From the NCBI GenBank assembly GCA_013397695.1, contig VYZI01000107.1, forward strand, positions 1,795,921 through 1,859,920: DNA of 64,000 nucleotides, read 5' to 3'. The first letter of the stretch is position 1. Each line of letters starts with the position of its first letter. The notes beneath the pieces are model-generated. The model saw only the letters and a program-made list of their open reading frames with translations, made no database searches and had not been told where the DNA came from. Source of the DNA: Centropus unirufus (lineage: Eukaryota; Chordata; Aves; Cuculiformes; Centropidae). Shown here in pieces: positions 1 through 12,400 of this stretch. The position numbers were made by a program, and so were the translations under genes.

Positions 1-376
1 GACATTTTTCACTCCAGAATAGGAAAAAAATAAAAAAAACTAAGTTAATAAAAGCATATATATCTCTGTGTGCAGTGGAGGGGATAGAACTTTTAAATAT
101 TCCATTGCATACACAATTCCACTTAAATTTACACAGTAGTTTTCATTACATCTAAAGAATTTCATGGGGGAGGACTGGCCAGACCATTATTTAGCACTGC
201 CTTTTACTAGAAATGGAGGGTTCTGCATCCTGAGTTCACTCCATTGCCAAGTACTGCACAACCTCACTGCTTTTCATAAATAATTGAATTTTGTTTTCTG
301 TGAAGTTAACTGTTAAATTAACAAAAAACAGATTTACAAAGAAAAGCACTATTTTAGAAATTTTACCCATACTCAC
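1..376 (-). other. ARHGAP8 intron 11 (partial)
   Basis: AT-rich intronic sequence running off the left edge. I see no exon, RNA gene or recognisable repeat in it. Confidence 0.85.
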
Positions 377-480
377 CATATGAAGAAAGCATATCAGATA
401 TTTCAAAACAACATAATTGTGTTCAGGCAGTCCATGAATGATTTCTTTACATCTGGTGACTCGTAAACTGCTCTCCACAC
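377..480 (-). CDS. ARHGAP8: ARHGAP8 coding exon 11: RhoGAP middle region
   Basis: 104 bp, acceptor TTGCAG, donor GTGAGT in phase 0. Encodes residues 325-359: VESSLRVTRCKEIIHGLPEH then NYVVLKYLICFLHM. It matches the human exon almost residue for residue. Sequence past the donor stays open for some codons but is intron. Later exons are outside the window. Confidence 0.97.
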
Positions 481-3400
481 CTGCAACATCAAAGTCAGCC
501 TTAACTCCAAAACATCAAAACACTACCAAGAAATAATATGTTTGTTTGTTTGTTTTATATCTGCAGGAATTATTTAATATAAACACTTGTGAAACAAACC
601 ATAAAAATCAGCTCTACTAACCCTCACAAACATAACAGTTGGGGTTATTCGTTTGAATGTTCCTATCATATTTTGTACATACCTGGCTAACACTAACTTC
701 CAGAGCATTTACTCAGCTCACTGAAATAGCCAAAATAATTTCTTTGTTTAAGATGACTTCAAAGGTCTTGATTCGAATCCCATTATCCCTTCATGCATTG
801 AATCAAGATGTCTACTTTTTATGCTCTGATTTTATTCTTGCTAAGACATAGTTGAGCCCCAAACGCTTTTTTGGCACTCTACTAACTTTAAAAACACTTT
901 TGTGATTCTACTGGAAAATTATCTGATTCGGCAAAAATTTATGAGATGGACATTTGGGCGGATAAGAATTTTCTAGTGATGAATGCAAGCAGGTTCATTA
1001 CCTCATTTCTACAGAAGGGCAAATTTCTACAGTGCTGTGCCATGACATGAAATAAACAGGGAGCCCTGAGAGTGAGAAGTCTGATCCAACTCTTAACAAT
1101 ATAGTATGATATACACATAAACTAGTAAACCTTGTAAAAAGCAAAGAGGGTCTTGGTAACCCTAGCCACCCTGCTCTGGTACAGATCGTGCAGCTGTCTA
1201 TTCGTGGCTGCAGTGAAGCTCTCATAATATCGTATACCCACACCTGTGTCATGGTTAGCAAACAGCAGTGGTTATGAATTAGCCGGGCCCAGTTCACCTT
1301 TATGTATACATTTTTCTAGAACTTATTTATACTCACTGGTGATTCCGATGACATGATCATAACACTCAAATGTTAGTAATGGCTGAGGCAGTTCCCTAAG
1401 GAAAGTCTTTAGGATAACAGCAGGAATATGGATATCATGATAATCATCAAAATTCACAGATTTGCCTAAAGGAAGAAAAAGAAGAAAGGTGTTCAATCAT
1501 ATGTTTTACTGTTTCTTTGAACTACTGCTTAAAAACTGCATTACACTACATTTTGAACAGAAAGCCCCTTGGCTTTCTGCTGCTGGTAACTCCTGGCATC
1601 TTATTTTTGTATTTTTCATAGAGTTTTATTAATCTTGCTACAAGAGATTCTCCCCATAAAGGCATTTCTTAACATGACTTCATGGGGAAGCCAGTGGCTT
1701 CCAAAATTACTTCACTACATTTCGTAGATTATTAGGTAAAATTATGTTTCATTGTCATAACCGTGGAAAAATACCAGAGGCAAAATGACACAAAGACATG
1801 GTACTTTGTCACTAAAGTAACTCCAAGTGTACAGAGGCAATACAAATGTTTATGAAGAAACAGACCACGATTTTTTTGACTCAAACCTTAACATTCATTT
1901 GCTGCCAGGGATTTTGTAAGCTCTGGTCTGTCAGATATAAACTGATGACATATTATTCAGTAAGAATTACGTGTCTGTTGTATCCTTCAGATTTCTGTAC
2001 TAGTGTCGTTATGGTATTTTATGTTAGAAATGTTTTTATAATTAACTGGTTATAAGCTAGCTATAAGAAGCCTAACATTTCTGCTTCAGCAACCAAACGA
2101 AGATCAACAAACTCCTCACGCTGTTACTGGCAATGATATGATAACGGCTTACCCTGATTGTAGAGTTTCTGAACATCTTTGATTGTTTGGATGCTGGCTG
2201 ACCTTCTGAAAAGGCCCTCTACTTGTAGTCCTGAAAAAACAATGCAGGTCTCATCTGTAAAAGCTTTCACTTTCTTTATTTTTGCTTAAGGTTCAGTAGA
2301 AAACAAGTGAGGCAGAAGGTTTGGGAATTAACACACCTGATACTCTCATAATTTTGGAAACAAAGTCCTTAAAAGTAGAATGTAGGATCAAATCATGTTT
2401 CAGCATTGCCTACAGCACTTTCTTTAATGTGTCTCATAGAAATAAAACCACCTTTCCTTAAGTGTTTTATAATGTCTTGCCAACTATATATATATTTTTT
2501 TAAAATTAGCCTTCAATTGTACCTAAAGGCATAAAGGCAGATTTAGATTTAGATTTACCAGGCTGCTTATGTACACTGAGTGTGTCTGCAAACTGAGATC
2601 CGAACCATAGCTCTGAATCTGCTCTTCTCCTTGTCTTAAATCTTTAGCAAGCTAAAGAGTGCATTTGCAAAGATTCCCTAAGCTCCCTCTTCTGCCAGTG
2701 GTTGAGACAAAATCCTTCAGGCTGGGGAACGTTTCAAAGGATCTTTGGATGGAGTAGCCTATTTCTTACCATTGGAGGAGTAATAGCCTCCCCAGCTTTA
2801 AGGCAGTTTGAGGCAGACCATTACTCCTTCCACATCTCTCTGGGCATCAGTGAATGTAGTCCTGACATACTTCTGAAATATTTATCATAATCTTGTGAAG
2901 GGTATTCTGTCTTACATGCTTTTATGTTGTAGACAAACTGACTTCAGCTACAGAGGAAAACAACAAAACACATCCAATCAAAGATCTAATTTGGGTTGCA
3001 ACTTTCAAGGTCAGTCATTTATCTGAATAATCGTGCAAACCAGGATGGGGACATGATGTGTTATTTTTCTTCAAACTTGTGGTACTTCTTGCTTTTGAGT
3101 TTGGTGAAATCCTCATTTCCTCTGTTTTCTCTAATTTGTGCTGTTTCTTCCACCCAGAAAGTAATGCAACTTGACTCACATGCAGTCTGAACTAGAGAGT
3201 CCTACTGGAAGCAGAGTACTCTAAACTATTGGCCTGTGCTAGTCTGACAAAACATAATAGTGTTGAATTTTTGGGAAGGGCAGACAACTCACTGACTTGC
3301 TGGGACTGCTGTATGTTTCTTTATGACAGTGTGGAAGATCAGGTTTTTTTATTTTTTTAATGCTCATGTTTCAGCAGAAAAGTAGCCAGACTGAAATAAA

Positions 3401-6400
3401 TGTTTGTGTATTTCAGCTAAAGTACACATGCATCTATTTGTACGATCAAGAATCTTTTCTAGAAAAAAAACTGAGTCATACATTAATAAAAGATACGCAG
3501 CTGTTATTGTAAACACCCAGGTTGCATACGTATTTTTTACATTAGTAAACTAATACAAAATTCCTCACTGAACCCACTCTTTACAGAATAGCATTTAGTA
3601 TTATATGAATTTAGATCAATATACTAAAAGAACTAAAAGTTTACTATTGAAGTAAATTATCATAGACATGTCTCAGAGACTTTTGCAAAGAACCCCAAGC
3701 TCTATTTCCTCTGACTAGATTTAGAGGCTTGGCTGGAATTTAGCTGAACACAGCTCCTAGTTACTTTCTAAGTATTCATGTCTTTCCTCTTAAATTCCAG
3801 GCTAAGTATGAAAACTTCAGCACAAGCACTCAGTTCTGGACAAGGATGACATCTTAAACTACAGCTTTTAAGAAGGACGTGTGTGGTTACTAAAAGAACC
3901 AAATGGACAATAATTATGATTTATTTGACCACTTGCTTTATTCCTGACCTGATCATGTTTCTGTTGAATAAAGTATTGCAAGTGGCATCACTGTAGTAAA
4001 ACTGTTCTATTTGATTTATAGTGCAACCTGTCTGAAGACACGGGTTTAGAAGGGGGAGCTGTGAAAGGCTAGCTCTTCAAGACATTGCCGTCAGCAAACA
4101 ACAAATATAATAATTTCCTGAAAAATTGTAGAATATTATGCTGGCTGTCAGTGGGCTAGAGGTTTTCTGTAGAAACACGTCTTTCAGAAAACGGACATCA
4201 TAAACACTTGCAATTTGGTTTTCAGAAACTGTTTTAATAGTTAATGCCTTAGTCTGATGTGAATCTCCCTGTATAAACTACAATGTAATAAATATCAATT
4301 TTTAACATGTTCATGCCTTTATTGGCTAAGCTTTCAAGAGTCTAATTAAATACATTAATCTGGAGAGTAGACAGCAGCTGTACTTGTCTGGCCCTGCATC
4401 CCATCAATGTTACTGTAATGGCACATAACGCTAAGCTCTTGCTGGATACACTTTTTGGAGGTCTTAAGGGGAAAAAGCAACTTTTATCCTCATCTGCAGA
4501 AATCTGGGATATGGCTGATATCCACGCTTCTGTCAGAATTCATTTTCCACATCAGCTGAAACTGAATCAATATACACCCATTTGTTTGATCACAGGCGGC
4601 AACAAGCCAACTACCAAAGCAGATATCTCCAACGCCTCTTACATTTGTGGGCAACCTATCCAAGTGACATGGCACTAATTAAATGTAGGTTAGGAAAATT
4701 GCAATTGTTAGGAGAAAAAGAAAAAGCTATTGTTTTCAAGTAAAAGAACTATAGCAGCAAGAGAGATGCATCTTTTTTTTTTTTTTTTGCATAAGAAGTG
4801 TTAAGATCAGAAAATAATCTATTATAACAATTTTTAAATAAAGCTTGGGTCATAACTTCAGCCTACTGGAAAACAGAAACATGAATCAACAGCAATTATG
4901 CTATTGAAGAGGGAACACAGCCCTTCTTCAATATAATTTTCTGCCTTCTGTGATATACATCATCTGAACAGGTAACTTATTTTAGAAGTCTGTAAGTCTA
5001 TTAATTACTTTCAGTGCTTCCTGTATTTAGGCAGGGCGAGGGAAAGTTACATGAAAACGTGATTTGAATGACGGTGTTTACCATGTCACATAACCTGAAC
5101 AGCACTAGCACGTGCCCCCAGCCAAGGTCTCATAATGGATGGGAAGGAGGAAAGAGACCTGAAGCCTCTCATTGGTTATTCCACTGTAATGAATAAATAC
5201 ACAGCCTTATACACAGCCCTGAAATAATTCTTCCAAATCTGTCTCTTCCTTTTCAGACACTTGGGGAGAAACACCCAGTTCTCTGTACTACTATAATAAA
5301 GGTAACACAAAGTACCCACACTGAAATGAAATTAATTACTTTGTCTCCTTTTTGCAGACAAAATAAATCCCAGAGCCACCAGAATTATGATGAGGAAATA
5401 AAATTTGATGAAGACAACCTTGGTCACTGCAGCTCATTTTTGTCTTTTTATAAAAATAATTTTGAAGTAGCCTATTTAATTTTTGTTAGTAGCATTTTTC
5501 AGTAAAGTCCCATTCACAGTATGACTCATGCCAGCTGTCTCTTTAAAGAGAAATATTTTTTTTTGTGTACAAGTTGAACTGTTTTGCCATTAAATAGCAT
5601 GGGTAGCACAGTTCATAGATAATATCACTTTGGAGCAGCAGCGCTTGCCAGAACACTGGTAGGGAATGACTGACACTAACAGCTAGCCTGGGCTTTCTAG
5701 TTCTGATAAACATGCATCTGCATGTCACTTGCATGTTCTATCAACAATGCAGAGCCTCTGTTGAGATAACTCAGCCCCAAATTTGCCCTGCTCTTCACCA
5801 AAAATAAAAAAAAATAGAAAAAAATAAATGGACAGATAGAGAGATCAGTGGAATTCTGGTACCCTGCACTAAGCTCTCCAGATCAAAACCAGAGGAATTT
5901 TGTTTTAAATATTAAGTGCTATACAGAAAAAGCATAGTGATGTGAAGGACTCATCTGTATTCAGTGGAAAGTGATTCTGCAATTGAGAACTTAACCGAGT
6001 AATTATTTAAATGTCAGTAATCATAAATGAAAGCAGGCAGGCACTTCATTCCATGTTGAAATAAGATGGCTTTTACCACAGTAGACAAAATTTCACATTG
6101 CAATGACACAACTGTGTCACACTCCAAATTAATAAACTGTTGCTAAAAATACTTAACCTCCTTCTACCCCCTCAATCAGTTGTCCCACAGTAAAGACACT
6201 GAAAATCAAAACTGATAAAGACGAATTAAAGCAACACATGCTGTCACATTGCTGTAAACTTGTCAAAGAAAGAGAGATGAGAAAATGGCATTCTTTTTCT
6301 TTCAATCATCTTTGATTTGAGGGCTGTTGGCATCAAAAATCTTTGTTAATTTGTCTGCTTTCAGAAGAGAAATAGCAAAGAGTGAGTGTCTGAATTCCTT

Positions 6401-9400
6401 CTGTCCCAAATTGAGTTTGGAAATATTTTTTTTCAGCTGGGGCCCTGCCAAGTCTCAGGAAGTGTCCATCCTGATTTGGAAGTGGTTTTCATTCTCATTA
6501 ATACAAGTAATTTAGATATCTTCTTGCAGAATACCTAATTCTAGTAAGACTCTCCTTTAAAAATTAGAACTAATTTATTTCTAATATGAGGACTGATGAG
6601 TTTATAGCATATTTTAATTGTCCATCTTCGGTGCAACATCTTAAATGCAAAGTGACACCTGTAAATTTTGATGCTTAAGACAAACTCAAGGATTTTTTTA
6701 AACCTAGAATACAGTACAAGTGTGAGGAGACTGCACAGTCTTCCTTTCCCTTGTACGATGTTCAATGAATACAGAACAAGCGGGCATGATGTCTGCCGTT
6801 TGCAAAGATAACTTGCACTGCAAGAAAGGTCACGGCAGAGCAAGGGCAGTGGGAAGAAAAGGGCAGTTCTAACCCTTCTGACAAGCTGAGCAGCAGGCAC
6901 GAGGATCTGTAACTGTGCATCTTCCACAGAACCCAAAGTATACTTGTGTCCTTGCAGTTTTGGACAGCAGAGGATCTAGCCTTTGGATTTATGAATGAAT
7001 ATTCTCAGTTTACGATTGGCACCTCTGAACATAATTTATAATGCCTGAGAACCAAAACCAGAAACAGTGCTTATTACAAGGTTCATTTTTATTTGATGGC
7101 ACATGAACCAGCCAGGAGATTTATCTCATCTCCATGAACCCTGGGTAAAAACATTCACATGAAACCAATAAAGCCAAGAACTTAGAAATGTTTCTGTAAC
7201 CAAAGTCAAGCTTTCCCAGTGTTGCATTTTAGAGATATTTGATTGATCGCAAGAAGTGGAGGCCAGAAGGCAAACTTGCTAAGCTGCAGCAATCCAAACA
7301 TATTCAGAATGCATACGCATCCATCTCTACCCATTCTGACTATCACCACCAGGATGTATTCATTCACATTAAAAAAACAGAAGTTTCTCCATCAGCAAGA
7401 TTTTTTGTGCTTCATGGAGGTGATGAGGAGGAAAGATGAATCTTTTTTCACACTCCTTTTGCTATTGAACAGATGAAGGACAGCTTTAGTTGTCACTATA
7501 ATCATACCATAGGGCATTTATTACTTTATCATTAAACTTCTATAGCATGGTTATTACCATTTCATTTAGAAGTCTTAGTCATTGCCCAGGGCTCTCCTAT
7601 GATATCAGGAGACAACACTAAACAAAAACTGTGCTGAAAAGCACTTCAGTCAACAAAAGAGATGAGGAAAGAGAGAGTCAGCAATGGGGGCTTATGTAAG
7701 ATAATTTTGCTATAGGGACTAGTTATCTTTTCTCTTTCATAATTCTGTAGTGTGATTCCTTCAACGTGAGCTTATTGTTCCATCACTTCTGAGCTGCTGC
7801 TCAGCTGCTCATATCACACAGTAGCTTTAGCAATCAGTTCTCTATGCAATTTTTCTGGTAGCTGTTTCCTTATTTGGCATTTCTTCAGAACACATCTGCT
7901 AAAAAATTTTGGAAATTATAGTAATAAAATCAGCAGGTTTGCTTTGGATTTATATTGTTTAAAACAAAAGAAAAATGTGTAATTTATATCTTTTAAGGAT
8001 ACTCTCTAAAACATAAAATACATTAAAAACAACAATCCTACTTAAATATTTCAGATCAGTATTTTGCATGAGAGCTGTACAAAGGCAGTGTATTAATATT
8101 TGAAATAGGCTTGGACATTTCTATCCTTTGTAACTTACTTGACTTCTTCATGAACATCTAAACAGCACATTTTATACCTAATTTTATAGTAAATAAAATA
8201 ACAGTTCCTTTAAAATCTGTCTGCTGACCTCCAGATGTTATAGGGTTTGCAAGCAAAATATGGATTATGCCACGCAGTTTTATTTTTAGTGTGTATCAGT
8301 TACTACACCCAAACTGCAAGTCAGAGTTTAAAACTAAGACAGCATAGTGAATTGTACCAATACGGACCCGAACAAGCATCAAACCCATGAGCCACACACC
8401 AACTGACCTTTAATTTATCACAATAATTGTATCCAGTCTGTAACCTGCTATTTTAGAAAAACAGACATGCAAGTAAAAGGCGTGAAAGAGAACTTCTGCT
8501 GCGATGCTGCGATATCTTTAAAAGCAGAAACACATTTCTGAATCCTCGCGCTAACAACAGATAGGACCGCATTGGAGGCTGGGCAGCTCAGAAGAGAGCA
8601 GACCCCTCTCTGCCCTGCCAGGTCTGTGTAGGTTGCACCAGCAGCTGCAGCCACTCACACAGCCCAGAACCCGAGAATTATGGAAGTAGTGCACACAAAG
8701 GTGTATCCTCCATAGCACGTGTTACACACATCCCTGGTTACCAAAACAGTCAGTTAGAAGTGACAGCCCCCGTTTAGTCTCATGTGAGCACAAAATAGGT
8801 TGCTGAGGACACGTATTAACCAGAGAAGGAAAATTACTACCCTGTGGCCTAAGACGGGCTTTTTGGAGAAAAGGGCCTGCAAGCAAAGCATCAAGATCAT
8901 TACCTCCACAGGAACGACATCAGGTTAGAAACACTTCTGAGTTGTTCTGACAAGAGAGTGAAAATTTAATTAAGCAAGGTAATTTCTCATGGCATAGGAG
9001 AGATAAGGTAGCACATGTACAAAAAAAGTCTTCTTCAGCCTAAGTCAAGCCTTGCATTTACAAACTAAACAGATGAACAGGCTGCAGTTTTGAGGCTGAG
9101 CATAGAAAAAGATGTCCTTGGGTTTTCTGGTTACTGTGAAGATCTAGTCATAGATGTTCTATGTCAAACATGCCCTCCTTTTTGGCCTGAGCAAATCATC
9201 AGCTGTGTATAGGACGATACTGACATTTTACTTCTGAATTTAAGAGCATCTCTCTGATTTGATCTAGAAGATAAACTCTGAGGCTTAGTTTTAATGAGCT
9301 GATGATTTTCTTAGATGCTCAGAACTCATTTTAGGAAACTAGATCTTCCTTGTGAAGGTTAGTAGGAAATGAAATTAAACTTTTTTTTAAATTCAGTATT

Positions 9401-12400
9401 AAAAACTTCCGAAACATTTTTCATTCCAAAGTGGAGCTAGAATTAAAGTGGCAAAATGGCAACTTTCTCTTCCTTTGTTGAAAAATAAGAACATTTTCAG
9501 GGAAATTTTAAAAATTAATTTATTGTGTTTATTGCAATATTGTTTGAGGCATCATCCATAATTGATCTAATTTATATAATACAAATAGATGTAGAGGAAT
9601 CTCTGCTTACAGTAGATTCTTCAGTGTTTGTTAATGTACTAGATGACTTACTAACTAGGTAGATCCAGTTAAGTGTAATTTTGCTTAGAAATAACTACCC
9701 AAATATGTAGTTATATAAATATAAGAGGAAGAAACCCACACCCACTGTCATAATCTTAATTTGGCTGTTGGGGATGAGGACATTCTTGCTGCTGTCAGAG
9801 CCCACTCAATTACTCAGTACAAGAAGGGGAATTTTGGCACATTTGTACAGATGATGATGCCTCCACACTGGGAAGAATACTTCTGCCAGCAGTGTTGTCT
9901 GAAACTGAGGTAGAAAATTTATACATCAAGAAGGAAAAATGTGACATGAAGCAATCTGTCAAAGGGGTTGAAGTCATTAAAATGAAAAAGGCTGGGTGAA
10001 CTTCAGAGACTGAAAGTTTCCTTAGCCTGGTAACACACTATTGCAGGCTGATGCCTAGTTTGAATAGTACTAGAGCTCCTGTATCAGATTTTTTCACGAA
10101 GATCCTGAGCATTACAGAATGGATTTCTGGGATGTGAGAAACTTATATCAATTTCAAGAAATCTTAAACCTTTTGATGAAGCATGATTTTGCAGAAGCTT
10201 TTGTGATCTAAGTCAGAGTTTCAGAAACTGATTTCAGGTACTTAGTGAAAATGTAGTAATGGGAAGAAAGAGTAGAAATACTGCTCTCCTAGGGCAAAAT
10301 CCTAAACCCAATCCTTGATAATTCTGTGAGGCTCAAAACTAAGCCAAAATCAAATGGAATAGAGTAATGACAGTGAATTTTTCACTTCTGGAAGATGAAC
10401 TGATGCTCTCACTGTGTTCATGGCTGCGTCTGGAGTGCAAAGAATGCTGCCAGTCAGCCTCATGGGGCTGTCAGCACAGGAACCGACACTTACTGAAGCT
10501 GATGGCAGAACTGAGATATTCCAGACTTAGAGAAAGAGTTAAAATCGTAACAGACAGCAGGTACAACAGATACCTGCACACTTATAATCAAGTGCAAAAA
10601 AAAAAGCATGTCTATCACCTACTGCTTAACACCCTTGGCATGGCAGGTACTTGGCTTTCAAGTATCAGCTGGCTGAGAATGTCAGAAAACACTCTACCTG
10701 ACAAACCACCTATTCTTAAAAATCTGCTCTGTGGAGATCTCCTTATGATTGGGAATATGACAGCTCTGAGCAAACATGAGCTTGCCTGGAAAATATCAAT
10801 GTTGACAGAGCCCGTGTCCTTCCTTCCTAGGGGCACAGAAAGACAGAGAGCTGGAGAAAAAAAATGAGATAGTCTAGCTAGCAAAGGCATAGGCTGTGTT
10901 ATGTAGTAGTGGTCAGCCCATGCCATTGATTGTGTGGATGCACAAAGTAGGACACGGGCTTTATTCAGAAGTATCACTGCATTTCGTCAAACAATATTCT
11001 TTACAAACTGTGCAGATACACCACAATAATTTTAGTCAAAACAAGATGACATCTGTAGAAAACCCAAGCATGATCACTGCTTTCAGAATAATAAAGGTTT
11101 CATCTAGGAGGAATTCTGCAATGAAAAATTTGAATCAACCCTTTCTTTTATCATAACCATCAGAGCGAAAACTTGCTTTTACTTCCCCGTACTGTGCAGC
11201 TGGCTCTGCTGCTTCAGAAAAATGTGGGCATCTTGAGCTGGACTTGGCGATTATTGAGAAGGAAGAGCATGAGACTAGTCTAACAGTGATGTGACAAAAT
11301 ACCCAGAAAGAACAAAAGCAAGACGTGGAGGAGGTTTTGGGTCAGATCAGTGCAAGAGTTACCAGCAAAATATAATGATGGCTATTAACCTCCTATTTCT
11401 TGAAAATCTTTAACAGGTCCAAGAAAGTGCCAGACATGCAAAACCTTCCTCCCAAGCACAGCCAAATGTTCAAACAAATTGAAATTTTAGTGGCATTTTC
11501 ACTCAATGTCTGAATAATAACAGCTGTGAGAAGTAATAGTGTTGGTTCACATTCACTCTCATTTTAGCTCTCTTGACTCCTGTGATTGGCGAGATAGAGG
11601 TATTTTCATATTAAGTTAAGCTAAATATATGTAAGATGATTGTTTCATAACAATTTAAAATATGAAAAAAGTCTGGCTTTCATTTACAGATATGGTATAC
11701 ACTGATACACTACACAGGCTCTAATTATCCACTTACAATTATAATTACAGGGATTGTCTCAAGCTGCCAGTCACTTGTCTACAACATTCTTAGTAGTGAA
11801 CTATTTACATCGCCTTTATCCAACCATAATATTTGATACAAGCTACACCTGCAAAGTTTTCATCATTAGCACCAGTCTGGAAATAGCACACCTAAACAGC
11901 TTTATGGGCTTGAATGGAAATACAGGATTTGTGCCAAGAGGCCTTCAATGATGTCTATTGGGAACTTTTCATCTACTGAGGATCAGGAGATACCTTTAAT
12001 AGCAGAACTGGCCCCACTCCAGTATTTGGCCTTGACTGGTGCAGGTATTTGGAAGATAAATCAAAAATTTCAAGAGGCAAGGAGCTAGGTGTTCCATACA
12101 CAAGCATCACTACTGATGCTATGCTCCACTGCTTGCAAACTGGAAGCAGATATGCACTGCAGATGATATCTTTTTCCTTCTCTTATACATATCCTTAATC
12201 AACTTAGGGTATGAGATCCAAACAAAAATAAAATGTTCTTCCATGAGGTAAGCTAAAACACCAAGGAGTGTAGCTTAGCAATGAGGGGAAAACACTAAGT
12301 GCCTAGTCCGTTCTCATCTAAACCAGTATGACCTTGTACTTATTTAAATGAAGCCAGGATTTCTCTTGACAATCAGCAGCAAAGCTGAAGAGCAGCATTT

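Noticed and set aside
236..376. Open frame continuing past exon 11 for about 46 codons
   Set aside because: It follows a consensus GTGAGT donor, and similarity to ARHGAP8 ends exactly there.
6541..6936. 131-codon minus-strand open frame in intron 8
   Set aside because: No recognisable domain, no splice or promoter context, and composition looks like translated AT-rich intron.
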